This document shows, piece by piece, positions 24,620 to 36,997 of a DNA stretch of 64,000 nucleotides. A program made the position numbers and the translations under genes. Source of the stretch: Helicoverpa zea (lineage: Eukaryota > Arthropoda > Insecta > Lepidoptera > Noctuidae); NCBI RefSeq assembly GCF_022581195.2, contig NC_061462.1, positions 10,850,001-10,914,000 on the forward strand, in the 5' to 3' direction. Numbering within the stretch: position 1 is the first letter of the stretch; each line of letters opens with the position of its first letter. The notes below the pieces were generated by a model that worked only from the letters and a program-made list of their open reading frames with translations, had not been told where the DNA came from and did no database searches.

Positions 24620-26072
24620 GTTTACTGTAGATATAAAAGGTTTTTATTTGTATTTGTTTTTTTTTTTCACTAAAATAATAATAATGGCGTTCTAGTCGAT
24701 TATCGGACACGACGGCTGTTCTCATAGATACAGGGAAATCAGCCAGCTGCGCAGGATGTTATGCACAGACAAAGGTGCACTCTCTATTCCTTCACTCTCG
24801 TAGCCCGATGAGACGGCAATCCGACACGACCGGAGAGAGATCAAGAGGATTTATAATCTAGGAGCAATATGGACCCTACAGCATAGACACAGATTACTAA
24901 ACACATTTTAGTTAATAAATGCTTCAATCAAGTTGGAGAGTTCAATAGATACTTATTACAAAATTACTATTTTATATTTGACAACTTTTAGTGTACATAT
25001 GAGTGTCGGTGTACGTGGGCATAAGTACGGGCATAATACTAGGTACTGTGTGAAATAGTCATAAAGTTTAACTTCTTTACACAACGCACATGTTTTCATC
25101 TCTCTAGACTTAAGTATTTGTCTGTAGTTTTATTCTTTACTATACTAAACTATATATATTTGTGCAACACCTATTTCATTATTTCGCAGCATCGTTTCAG
25201 TATATAGCAAGAGCTATAAAGTATATAAAACATCGACTTGTTTGTCGTATGTCAACAACCTTCGGAAGCTGTCCATATGTCACAATGTGCGAATCTAATG
25301 AACTATTGGTAATAGGTACAGTTGACCGATGAAGCGAAATAAGAGTACAGTTCGCGCCAATAAACTTTGCAATTTTAAAGTTAAGGTATTTGACTCTACG
25401 CATTTATTCGTGCATACACTTACATACAGCAGTACAGACTTTGCTTGTACTAAGGTAGCTAGACCATTGACTTCACTATTTTTTATGTGCACTTAGGTAC
25501 ACATCTATCAGTGAGGTAATCGGCTGATTAATACATAACTTAAAAATACATTGTATCTTCTATGTTCCAAAAAAAATATCTTGAACATTTTTCTTACAAG
25601 ACTTTTTCTGCCTTGACGTTTTTGTTGCCTGTACTACACTTGGTAAGTGTGTGTTTGAACTTTGGACCAATCTCAGTAATTACTGCGCTGTTTCTAATAT
25701 AATGTTTGAGTCGGTAACCTTACTTCAAGAGCGCGCACTTTATACAAGGTGTTTATTTAAATAATAATGAGTGTGTGTTAGTTCTATATTATTAGAAATA
25801 AGTGGGTGGTACCCATATTAATGAGCAAAAAACTAAATAATGACCTTAAGAAAATTGGTTTGACATTTTGCAATTAACGCAACGAGTGACGCATTAACTT
25901 AAAAAACACTTACTTTTAGAACAATAAATAAATAAAATAAATGAATTAATTATTTTGAAATTATTATAACAGAGGGATCAAATAAAAAGGCCATAATTTG
26001 TAAAAAAAAAGATACCATATAATATATTTATAATAACGAATAGAGTCAACGATATTTACAATAAGCCCAGTT
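24620..26072. other. intergenic DNA with reversed SINE A fragment
   Basis: At about 24680-24850 the minus strand carries the 3' half of SINE A (CGGTCGTGTCGGATTGCCGT and GAGTGAAGGAATAGAGAGTG blocks). The rest is AT-rich with no supportable gene. Confidence 0.5.
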
Positions 26073-29000
26073 CTATAAGAACTTCACTCCGCCGATGATG
26101 TTCACCGGCCGCCCTTTGTACTTCTTCGATATGTCACTCTCGATCTGTTAAAAAAACATGAGATTGAGTCTAATAAGTAGAGAGAGTGAGATTGAGTAAT
26201 AATAATCTAGTTGCACAAAATACTGAAACTTTACACAACTTTAAGTCGTGCTGTCGCATCAATTTACATAACTGAGATATTTGAGTATCGCGATATTTGA
26301 GTACCACTTAAAACAGAGTGACTTTTCACTATTCGACTGTTTATCGTCCAACAATAAATGTAATATTGAATAAAATATAATTAAAACTTATACATAAAAT
26401 AGTCAAAATCAGGCATCCCATCTTTTCGCATAATTTTATATATCCTAATATACTAGCATACTCATTATCACATATTTCTATAAAATAATTATTGTTCAGC
26501 ATGCAGAATATTTCTTCTAAAATATCTCATTTTATTTTTTATCATCTTTTAGCACAATTTACCTGTGCCTGCAACTCCTTGGTTCTATCAACGATGCGCG
26601 GGACAGCTAGTCGCATAGAGTCAGCTCCTGTTTGAGTTGGCACACTTGACAAGGCACAATGTGCTTTCCTGTGCCTGCAACTCCTTGGTTCTATCAACAA
26701 TGCGCGGGACAGCTTGTCGCATAGAGCTAGCTTCTGTTTCACTTCACACACTTAACAAGGCATAATGTGCCTACCTGTGCCTGCAACTCCTTGGTCCTGT
26801 CCACGATGCGCGTGAGCAGCGGCCGCAGATGCGCCGCCCGCGCCGCCGCGCCCGCGCCCTGCTCCGCCGCGCGGCTCGCCAGGCGGGACAACTTGTCGCA
26901 TAGCGCTAGCTTCTGTTTTAGTTGAGCTGTTAGGACGTCTACGTATCTGTAAGAAAGAATAATTACATAAAAACTTAAGTTAATATGTATAGTTCATCTT
27001 ACTGGAGGTAGAGTAAGTCTAAGCTGAAATGAGCCAGCCCTACACTTATCGTCCATTCTGCTTGAAAAATGCGCCAGAAATTGAAATTCACTTTTAATAT
27101 GGGGACTAGAATGAGATGAGAAGGTAGGCAGATAACAACAAATGCCTAAGTGAGTAACCGATTGATACCCAAAGTGTTAGGCTAACTAAGCTATATACCT
27201 AGGCGAGTGTCTCACTGACACCCATAATGTTAGCTAACTAATTCACGTACCTAGGCGAGTACCTGACTGACGCCTAAAGTCAAAGCTCATTAAGCAACTT
27301 ACCTACATTAGTGCCCAACTGACACCCGACATGTTAGCTAAGCTACATACCTAGGTGAGTGCTTCACGTTATGCAGATGGTTGATTTCCGGCGCGGTCAG
27401 CTTGGCGGTGGCGATCTGTACCGCGTCCAGCATGGCGGTCAGAGCTGCCGAGCTCTCTGTGGGCAGCTGCTGTAGTAAGCTGAAGGAATGACTGTCGCCC
27501 GAAGTGTTCGTTTCGTATAGACGCATCTTGAGGAATGACTCCAACTGAAACGAGAAAAAAAAAATCAGAAACTTTAATTCGCTAATCAGATATGTGATAG
27601 AGGCGATTGAATGAATACGTGAATAAATGAGGGTGTGTGTTAGTAGTTGGTGCGTGGGTGAGTGAAGTAATGAGTGTATGAATACATAGTTGATTAAATG
27701 AGTGTGTAGGCAGGTAAGAAAATGGAACAAGTGGGTGTTTGTTCGAATGAAACGGTGGGTAAACGTTTTATTATTTATTGAAAATAAATTAATGACAGAG
27801 TGAGTCAGTAAGTGAGTGGGAGAGTGAGTGTGTAAATGACTTTTTTTCTCAGTTTTTTTTATTAGTACTGACCTCGACGAGCTGGTCAATGATCTGGTTC
27901 CTGGTGGCAGGGTTGTCGAGCAGCGTGAGTGCATCCTTCCCCCGCGCCACTCCCCCGCAGACGCCCTGCTCCTCCAGTACTATGCCAGACTCTTCGAGGG
28001 ACACGTGCGCTAAGTCTGCTGATAGATCCTAGGGAAAACACAAGGGGAAATAATGAGATAAGAAAACTCAACCACAATGAGCAATAGACAGACTTTTGCG
28101 GGCCACGTCAACTTTGGAACAGTAGGGAACCCCCCATTAATTTCTCATATTTCATGTAAATTCTAGACGTTTCTCGCAGCTTCACCCGAGTCCGGTAGAA
28201 ACTAATCGTATGTACCCGGATTAAATATAATGTCACCCGGAGATATTGTAGCTTCCACTAGTAAAACAAGTTATGAAATCGATTCAGTAATTTGGGTACA
28301 ACCAAACCAATCAAAAAAATCATCTTTATAATTAGGTTCTTTATTGAATAAGAGATTTTTATTATTTATATTTAAGGGGTTATTTTACTTTATACTCACA
28401 ACGTTCTCAGGCGCGGCCACGTCGATGTTTCCCCAATCGATTTCACCGCCCGCGTCGCCGTCGCCAAAATCTATGTCGGCGGGCGCCTCTATCGAACCGA
28501 AGTCTATTTCCGCGTTGTCACCGAAATCTATCTATAAACGAGAACAAGACTTATTTATATAAGACGTGATTTTTGGTCTGCTGTAAATAATTTTACAGCA
28601 GAACATTCATAAGCGAATTTATAAAAATCGTAATTTTTTTGTCATATAAAAATTGTGGAAAAAAATTAACATTAAAATTGTAGTTTATCTTTGTACAATT
28701 TTTTTGGAAATAAATGTAAATATATAAAAGAAGATAATGGAATGCAATAAAGTATTGAATAATCAAAAAAAAAGAGCGAAAAAACACTTTATATGCTTTT
28801 TCTTCTTTCACAGTTTTTCTGTAGGTTTCACAGTTTTTCTATTTTTATATAGTAACTCCTACAAATCAAATTAACTAGGTATAAAAAGAAAAAACTTTGC
28901 TATGAATTTAGTAAAAAGCTAAATTACCTGATCACCAGCACCCTGATCTTCATCATCCAACTCAATATGTACAGGATCGGGTTCCACACTCAGAGGAGCC

Positions 29001-31541
29001 TCCCCATAACTCCACTCGTACACTGTGGTGTTGCCATGCTCAACCACGTATTGTAGCAGTGGCAATACTTCAGAACATTTGTCGCCTAAAATGTATTTTG
29101 AAAATGCAGAGTAAAGGTCTATGCCTGGTTGGAGAGGCTTTAGGGATTTGCCGATCTGAAAAAAGTGGTCATTTATTTAGCTGTGAACTATTTATGTACT
29201 TATAATTCATATTACTTTCCTCTATGATTCATATTATGTATAGTGTTCAATATCTGAATAGTACAGCTAACTTCAGGTCAGTGGTAAGTTTTATAGGAAA
29301 ATCATACTTATTACTATTGAGTTAAGGTGCATGACAGTTACCACTGATGTGCGGTCTACCGTACATTTCAACTGCCGTTTATTGTTTTCCGAGAGTTGAT
29401 CAACTACCTAGAAAATTGATCAACTTACGAGTGTTGTTATTTTCCGGTGACGTATACATAATACAAAGGAATTTTATTAAATTATCATAATCAACCTACT
29501 TTTAACGTGAAATTATTTGTTGACATACTATTTCCCTAATAAAAAGATAAACTTTTGACTCATATAAAATATTTTAAAAAATTTATTCTTCAAGTCTCAC
29601 CTTGTCGTATATATCAGGCAGTTCTTGCAGACGGTCCACCAACTCCCTCTTGATCCTGTCACCTTGGATACCGAGCTGCTTGCACAATGTCAGGAACTCA
29701 GACTTGCTTGATGCTTCATTCTTTAGGAAATCTGTATGTTTCTTCTCTAATTCCTGCAGATAAAATTTATTATGTTGTTTGAGAAGAAATAATAATGTCA
29801 TTGAACATCCTTGGCAGTTCTTACAGGTAGTCAGAAGCCAGAAAGTCTGACACCAGTCTAACCAAGGGGTATCAGGTTGCCTGGGTAACTAGGTTGAGGA
29901 GGTCAGATAGGCAGTGGCTTCTTGTAAAGCACTGGTACTCAGCTGAATCCGGTTAGACTGGAAGCCGACCCAAACATGATCAGGAAAAGGCTCAGAGGAT
30001 GATGATGTTTGAGAAGAAATAACAAGCCTTTCAAAATACATAGTGGTTGAAACTTGATCATGATCATTATTTAAGAATCTTGACATATCATATAACTAAG
30101 TTATTGTCTATTGTAAGCTTCTTTTGCAATGGGTAACTGAATTCAATATTATTTCATTCTTTTCTTCAGACTTTTAAAATACTTTTAAAGGCTCCAGCAG
30201 ACCGGATGCGTATGCGTAGACGTAAGCGTAGACGTGCACGTACCATGAGTTGTAATGTATGGAAATGTATGAGACAGGCCACACCGCTTGCGTAACGACG
30301 CGCACGTCTACGTTACGCAAGCGGTGTGGCCTGTCTCATACATTTCCATACATTACAACTCATGGTTACGCCGTAACTACGCGCGTGACTACGACGTGGT
30401 TACGCATACGCATCCGGTCTGCTCGAGCGTTAAAGGCCTCAGTCAGCTAGTCAAATCACCATACCGATTAATGCTTGGCAATTGCACAGCTGGTAATGAT
30501 TTGGTCATTATTTTAGTTGAGTAGAGTGTATAGGGAAAATAGTCACTATGTTTTCAAACTTACAATTTGCAACTGATCCTCCTTAGCAATCTGCTTCTTC
30601 AGACCAGGTATCTCATAGTTGATGTTCCTGACTAGGATTTGAGCTGCCTCAGCCAAGTACAGGTTCTCCTTCTCATAGCTACGAGCTATGTCTTGCCAGT
30701 CTTTCATCCTCTGTGATCCATACCTTGAATATAATCACACTAATGTTATGAAGAAGAAAGTTTGTGAGTGTATGTGTGTTCGTCACTTCTTCTTGTCAAA
30801 ACAACTGAATGAGATTAAATGACACTTGGCAATAACATAGCTACAGGCAAGTTTTTATCGCTAGCAAAAGCTGTATATACTAAAATACAATTCAAACTCA
30901 TTTATTTGAAACCTAAGGCTAAGTTACAAAGTTTGAAAAGGTATTTACTACAAGTTCCCTAGCAACACATGTTTATGGAATCCTAGGAATTAAAATTATT
31001 TCTATTGCAACTATTCTTTACTACATAACTGATATTGTGCAATAGTAACAAGACAATAGTCCATTGTACATATACTTATGTATAGAAATCACCCCACAAC
31101 CACAGAAAGTCTCATTACCCATAAATTATGTCCAGAATGCACAAATCTTCTATTAACTATAGCAAGTTAACATAATAATGTACGGAATTACACAACAATA
31201 CCTTCCAAACAGATTCTTAGTGTCCGCCTCAGTTAACTTCAGTATGTCAATAATCTTCAAACAGTGGAAGTAGTTGATGTAGCTGCCAGCCAGCAGGCTA
31301 GCTATGTCATCATGTTTAGGCATGTCCTTCAGAGCATTGTTGATCTTCTCCCGCACCGCCGGAGCGCTCTTCTGCCATTCCTTGCTCACATGACGACGGC
31401 TAACCAGCCAGTCTTGTAACTTACCTATATTAATGTCTATGGGGATATTACTCTCCTAAAAAACAAACAGGTTATATATGATATCAAATTGTTTATACGG
31501 TTCCAAGCTTTTACTAGGTGAAAAATATTACTCACGTCCAT
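26073..31541 (-). CDS. CDK5RAP3: CDK5 regulatory subunit-associated protein 3 (C53)
   Basis: Ten exons join in frame to 508 codons, close to the human protein: 31536-31541, 31202-31455, 30564-30723, 29601-29753, 28928-29155, 28400-28531, 27873-28028, 27351-27544, 26775-26946, 26073-26144. CDK5RAP3 works with UFL1 and DDRGK1 in UFMylation of ER-bound ribosomes and in ER-phagy. Diagnostic stretches are IPIDINIGKLQDWLVSRRH, MPKHDDIASLLAGSYINYFH, LFGRYGSQRMKDWQDI, NYEIPGLKKQIAK, and the C-terminus DISKKYKGRPVNIIGG. Exon 6 (residues 268-311) holds the shuffled ATG8/UFM1-binding motifs: three IDFG and one IDWG. Exon 9 has an Ala/Gly/Arg-rich insert (about 450-465) coded by very GC-rich DNA. The first exon is only two codons. 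Introns hold a SINE, a fold-back MITE and copies of exon ends. The gene is head-to-head with the LRR gene. Confidence 0.95.
26562..26774 (-). repeat. two 107-bp tandem echoes of CDK5RAP3 exon 9
   Basis: Units 26562-26668 and 26669-26774 sit directly downstream (minus strand) of the real exon 9. Each joins the exon's start part (QKLALCDKLS) to its last 36 nt (RIVDRTKELQAQ) and skips the GC-rich middle through a shared CGCG. The shared coding parts differ from the exon almost only at synonymous sites. The join breaks the frame. The distal unit keeps a donor (GCACAG|GTAAAT); the proximal unit has lost it (GCACAG|GAAAGC). Confidence 0.85.
27143..27350 (-). repeat. 52-bp minisatellite made of CDK5RAP3 exon 8 donor copies
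   Basis: Unit starts at 27143, 27197, 27249 and 27301 lead up to the true exon 8 donor at 27349-27351. Each unit resembles the exon end plus donor (CACTCACCTAG|GTATGTAG on the minus strand). Three of the four keep GT at the splice position (the 27143 unit has GC), and the 27301 unit reads GTAG|GTAAGT. Confidence 0.8.
29793..30005 (+). repeat. 5'-truncated SINE B in CDK5RAP3 intron 3
   Basis: Flanked by TGTTTGAGAAGAAATAA at 29776-29792 and 30006-30022, a perfect 17-bp target duplication. The insert carries the 3' half of SINE B and a GATGATGA tail, 40 bp from the start of exon 4. Confidence 0.9.
30193..30429. mobile_element. 237-bp fold-back MITE in CDK5RAP3 intron 3
   Basis: Nearly the whole element is an inverted repeat: the outer arms share GCAGACCGGATGCGTATGCG (30197 and, inverted, up to 30421) and the inner arms, about 50 bp each, are perfect around a short loop near 30304. 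TTAAAGGC flanks both sides (30185-30192, 30430-30437), an 8-bp duplication that suggests a hAT-type transposase. Confidence 0.75.
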
Positions 31542-32629
31542 TTTTTTATCACTTTTAATTTATGAATTAGTAAAACGCAATAATTTTAACTTTAGCGTGT
31601 AATTGTCAATTTTACGAGTTTCCAACAGAAGCTGTTTTTGTTATGACGTGTCAACAAAACGTATGACGTTTTTGATACGTAGTTGCCATTTTTTTCTTGT
31701 AAATTCTACTAATATAATAATTGGTAGCTTTGACATTGCTCCAAATAAATTAAAATGACGGTGTTTGTCGGTCAATATGACTGCCAAAGAAAACTGTATC
31801 AAAAATTACCACACCTATGTGTATACTTTTTTGGTGAGATTTTATTATTTTCACACACTTCGGACTTTGTATAAGAGTTACCTATAAAGAGGTATCTTTA
31901 AAACATAGCAATTTGGTAAGGTTTTTTATACCTACCCATAAGATTTACTTTGGCACTAATACTCAGAAGGATGCAGAGTTATCAAGTAATATGCACCGTC
32001 GAAATTAAGTAACTATTTATTAGAAAAGCTAGCTTGACTTTATTATTCAGTACGCATTGTATTTTCACTATTCGAACACTTACGTACATACACTTAGACT
32101 TTGTTGATAGCCTACAAGGAGTAAGTGATAGCCTTATTTAGGAAACCTGAACCATTAAGTCTGAAATCTCCAACCCGCATTAACGCTCAATCCTTCTCCA
32201 TGTGAGAAGATGGCCCAGCAGTGGAACGATAAAAAGGCTGTTTTAATCTTTTTTAAACATTATTCTTAACGACTCATATAATCACGTAATAACATCTTTA
32301 ATTTACAGACATACTAACTTAACCGTTCATGTTTAATATAGGTAATCAAACTATATTATCAAGTGTCGAACCCCGATACCTTATCAGTCTACCTATACTT
32401 ATGAATAAATAAACAATTTTACTTATCTCTGCCACCAGTACAATTTCGTTGAGTCGATAGATAAACGCGCACATGGACTCATTAAATAGTTAACGTTATT
32501 AATTATTCAGAACAATCAGGAAATTGTTAAGAGTGTTTCAATTGACATGATCAAAAGCGATAACTTGCAGCAGTGAACATTAATCAAGCTTGAGTTCATA
32601 TAAATCATTTATTTATCTTTTTGTGCATA
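31542..32629. other. head-to-head spacer between CDK5RAP3 and the LRR gene
   Basis: Just over 1 kb separates the two start codons. It must hold both promoters if both start exons are right, but I could not assign clear core-promoter motifs. A reversed fragment of the 19320-type repeat is at about 32150-32235. Confidence 0.5.
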
Positions 32630-35600
32630 ATGAATGATGATGATCAATCATTTATTCATAACAAGTAAGTAGGTAATTTTATGTAAGCCATTTAAGCCCA
32701 CTGTGCATGATAGTATTGAGTCTCATAATAATAATTAGATTTAAATTCATGAAGTGGATTTTTAGAGCTGGCATGAACAATGTAACTGGAGTAAGTAAAT
32801 ATTTAGCCAAACTGCAGTCATAATGCTGAATGTCAGTAGTTAAATACTAGATACCATAGCTGACTAAGAATTAATTGTGAGTTAATTGGTCCAAATTCTC
32901 CGTCAAGTGGTGTTCAATAAGTTATTTCGTTTTAAATCACTAATCAGAATAAAAAGTATATTGTAACAGAATTACATAAAACAGAACCCAAATTTTAAAA
33001 CGTTTTGTATTAAAAAAATATATTAAATTCGATTACTGATTTTCTAATTTCTAATATAAAACTACCAATCCATATTTTTTGTTAACAGTAACACTAGGTT
33101 AAACCAAAACTTTTTTGTTTTGTTATAATCTTTAATTGTTTTCTTTTATTTAATTAATTTGACTGTGATAACTTATCACTATTGCACTTGCACTTTTATT
33201 AATATCATTTTGAAGAAGTGAAAGTCCAACAGACTCACAAGGTAAATAAGGATTACTAATATTTTGTAAGCAACTTGAAAGTTAGCATTTTACGGAAATG
33301 TTGTGAATGTGATTGGCGATTCCAAGGTTTTAAACGAATTCTAATTTAAATAACACGATTCTTCTAAAAAATAAGTACATTTCCATTCACACTGATGATA
33401 CTAACAAAGACTTGGCCACTTTAACATTCCAATTTAGCAGATGGAATAAATTAAATAAGTATAAAAACAAGTTTTGCTCTTTCATTAAAATTATATCTTT
33501 TAAAGTGCTTAAAACACATTTAAGAATCAGTTTTATTTTAACTGTAGGACCTAATCCTAATAAATCCGATAATCTGATAATAATTATATGTAATTTATTG
33601 CTTAACTGAATTTTTTCTCTTATTTAGTTGTTACCCAAGCGTGGTGCGGGGACCTGACGACGGCGTGATCTCAGTGGATGTCTCCAGAGACGCTCTAGTG
33701 GACTCCATGACAGATATGTCTGAGACACCAATACCACCTGATATTATTGCGTAAGTTTACTTATTTTTAAGCAAAATTGAGAAGTTATTTGTAGTAATTG
33801 TTACGTTATTGCTCTTTAGTTTAATTTCTTAAGACTTATGTACTAGGAAATTTTCCTAAATTTAAGGCATTCCTGCTCAAAAATAGAATACATGATGTAG
33901 TAACATGATGTAAACATGATTATTTATCCTTTTGGTGACTATGTGAAACAGAGTTTTACATGCTAGATTAGTTCACAATCAGAAACAGTTGATTTGCAAA
34001 CAGTTCTATAAATTAATACTTTACAAGCAGCTTTAATTTTGACAAAAATAATACTTTATCAAAGCTAGAATAAACATTATATTTCACATATTTCAGGTCA
34101 GTAGACACACCAGGGGAACATGAAGAGAATGAAAAATTGACTCTAGCATATGAGAGGCTTTATGACATACCAAAAACAATTGTGGAACGGTTCTCCGACC
34201 ACATCAAGTACCTGGATATTAGTCACAATAAGATCACGTAAGTTTCAAATTATTTCTACCAGTCTACTTACTACCAATTCATATTTAACTACTACTGAAG
34301 AAAAAAGACTCAGAAAAAAATAAAAGTTAACTAAATTAATATTCTACCCATGCCGATAAAGAATGGGATTAGAAATCACGACAGCTGTATTTACCTCTCG
34401 CTCATACACTATAGCACATGAGCGAGAGTTGAATACAGCTGTCGCGATTTCTAATCCCATTCTTTATCGGCACGGGTTGTAAAAGTCTGACTTGGCACAA
34501 AGGGTTCCCTACTATTATCTGCCAAAATGTCAACTGTCCAACTATTGTGGTTCTTAATATGTATTTTCAGCCCTGTGTCAGTCAGACATACAGAAAAGCC
34601 TAAAGAATATGGTCCCATTTTAATTTCTGTATGCAACTAAAAAAGCTATTGCTCATCACACTCAAGGCAGTACACATTTAATTATCCTAAACTTTTATTT
34701 CAGAAACCTAGATGCGCTGGTTTACTTCAAGAGCCTCACATCCCTGATAGCAGATGACAACCCTATCACAGAGAACTGTTATCTACCACCTCTGCCTAAA
34801 TTGGAACTCTTGTGGTTAGTACCTCCTTATTATTCCTAATCTCTAATGGTCTGGCAGTACATAAAAAAAAAAACATTCCAAATTCAAAATAAATGAAGGC
34901 ATTTGTTTGTATGGATTCTGCTCATTTAGGTCAAATAAAGCGCCAAAAACTGCTAGTGTGAAGCAGTTCTTATACCATTGATTAGGTAATTTCCTTTGAC
35001 GAAAATAAAAAAACATAAATTTATTTTTTAATGTCTTCTGGATGAAACAGGATAACCTGTTAGTACATGAAAGATGAAGTATTATTATATATTTTGAATA
35101 TTATGACCAATATTATCTATCGAGCTATTGCTCAATTTGTTATTATTGTTTACAGTAAACATTGAGTTACTTTATAGGACAAGGTAATGATAAAACAAGA
35201 TAGTTAACTTTCGATTATCTTTATGATAATCTTAACACCTCAATGTTATTGTTTAGATAAGTGTATATCTTTTTATCAGATTATAGCCTTTTAAAATCAA
35301 TAAAAATGCTTTTAAAATCACCCTGTAATTTGTTACATAAGAAAATGCATCAAGATAACTATTTAGCTGGTTATTGTTATTTATTTACAAGAAGAAACAC
35401 TTAATATTTCGATTCTATTATGATCACAGATGAAAGACTGAAAAGGTTCAAAACAGTATTGTTTAGTATTCAATATGTTTTCGCTATTTAAATTCTTCAT
35501 TCTAATTATTAGTATTACACCATTTATAGCTTCCAAAGCCTTTAAATAATATATAACTAAAACTACTTAATCCATTTTCAGGCTGAATCGTTGTCAGATC

Positions 35601-36386
35601 ACATCACTTTACCCATGGGTGGGCAAACTGAAGGAGTCATGTCCCAACTTACAGATCCTCTCGTTAATGGGTAACCCAGCAGCACCCAGTTACTTCAACG
35701 GAGGCACCTTCTATGAGTACCTGCAGTACAGGTAAGAATTATCTTGTAATTAGCTTTTGTCAGCGCATTTCCTGCGTTTCAGTGGAAATATAGATGGAAC
35801 CGCAACTTGGATCAGTGTCATGACTGCGATATCACTGCCAAGATTCATCAAAATCCATCCAGTATTTTTTTGTAAAAGGGGAACAAACATCCATTGATAC
35901 ATTCACGTTTATAAGATTTTCTATCTTTCTACGGTCTTGTTGTAACTTGTGAGCATGTAGATATCTGTCAGAATAATTCACCTTTCTAACCAACCTCCAA
36001 GACAGGAAATTTTAACTTTAAAGCTCATTTTGGTTCCCCCTAGGAAGTCCCTAGATGTTTATTTCGATTTTTTGTCTCTTAAATATGTTGTTGTATACTT
36101 ACCTATTTTCTGTACCTTCCGAGGAACTTTACCATTACATTTTACTCATTCCAGGCTCTTCGTCATATCCCAATTCCCATCCCTCCATCATTTAGACGAC
36201 CGTCGTGTCACGGAAGACCAGAGACTGGAAGCCCAACGTCTATACAAGAGACCTTTCTTCGAGCGCATTGTCAAGCCTGCTGGACTGTCACAAATAGTGA
36301 ACTCTTCCGTCACTTGGAACACTTTCCAAAATAAAATCACTACGTTGCTGGGTAAGGATAAACAGAATAGGAATTTGTTGATTTAG
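32630..36386 (+). CDS. leucine-rich repeat protein, LRMDA-like
   Basis: Six exons join in frame, all introns in phase 2: 32630-32664, 33628-33750, 34097-34237, 34704-34814, 35582-35731, 36155-36386, giving 263 codons. The first exon encodes only MNDDDQSFIHN and was chosen because its strong donor AA|GTAAGT supplies the phase exon 2 needs. Repeats run from about residue 80: IKYLDISHNKIT, LVYFKSLTSLIADDNPIT, LPKLELLWLNRCQIT, CPNLQILSLMGNP. They are followed by a cap-like end YRLFVISQFPSLHHLDDRRVT and a basic tail (RLYKRPFFERIVKPAG). This order resembles leucine-rich melanocyte differentiation-associated protein (LRMDA, C10orf11); the match is from memory of the family and not certain. No signal peptide or membrane span is seen, so cytosolic. 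A poly(A) signal AATAAA is at 36666. Confidence 0.85.
34347..34476. mobile_element. 130-bp hairpin MITE in an LRR-gene intron
   Basis: Arms of about 55 bp (CCCATGCCGATAAAGAATGG and the inverse CCATTCTTTATCGGCACGGG) surround a short loop with a GAGCGAGAG-type sub-repeat. It lies in intron 3 of the LRR gene. Non-coding. Confidence 0.8.
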
Positions 36387-36997
36387 GTAGATTTTAGACC
36401 TTAGGTGTATGGAGTAGAGTTGAGATTTGAATGACATTGATATGAATTTGTGCTGGATGTTTAGGCTATTTCTTCGTAGTAAATAAGCCCATTTTCATCG
36501 AAAACATAAACATCAGTTTTGCTTAAAACAACTGTTTTCTTTGAGCATTGACAGTGAACTTGGGTCTTAGTTGTAAGAGTTATTTCAGCTGTTAAAAAAG
36601 TTACAAAGGTGCCTCTATATCTGCCGAATGTATTTTTTAGCTAATTTCTACTATTTACTGTTTGCAATAAAACATAAAGAAATTACGACCTAACTATGGC
36701 AATATGTTCATAAAATTGTGATAATTATCTAGAATTCTAGAATAATCGACCAATGTTGTTATAATTATAAGGAATTTAATTAAGCGACATGACACGTGTT
36801 ATAATTTTTAATTATATTTTATTAAACGTTTAACAAATACTCATATTCCTTATTATTTAGAAAACAACTTAAAATATTCTATATATGGCATTTAGACTTA
36901 AAAATCTACTGTAGTAACACAAATGAAAATATACACTTAATACTTCCAAAGAAGATTGTTGATATTCGAGTTCTAAAGTTACCCTAGTTCATTACCT
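36387..36997. other. tail-to-tail 3' region of the LRR and peroxidase genes
   Basis: The plus-strand gene has AATAAA at 36666-36671 and the minus-strand gene has AATAAA at 36818-36823, with the stop codons 611 bp apart. The two predicted 3' ends are close but do not overlap if these signals are used. Confidence 0.55.

Noticed and set aside
26542..26751. 69-codon minus-strand frame resembling CDK5RAP3
   Set aside because: It mixes two reading frames of the exon 9 echoes; the join is out of frame and one donor is lost.
27338..27934. 198-codon minus-strand frame
   Set aside because: It reads through exon 8, the whole intron (GAGTGAATGA-type low-complexity repeat) and part of exon 7 in mixed frames; exon phases show the true path.
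30259..30524. Overlapping open frames of 63 and 78 codons
   Set aside because: They lie in the fold-back MITE and mirror each other because the DNA is an inverted repeat.
36030..36154. Open frame extending upstream of the last LRR-gene exon
   Set aside because: The acceptor CCAG at 36154 and phase with exon 5 show this part is intron.
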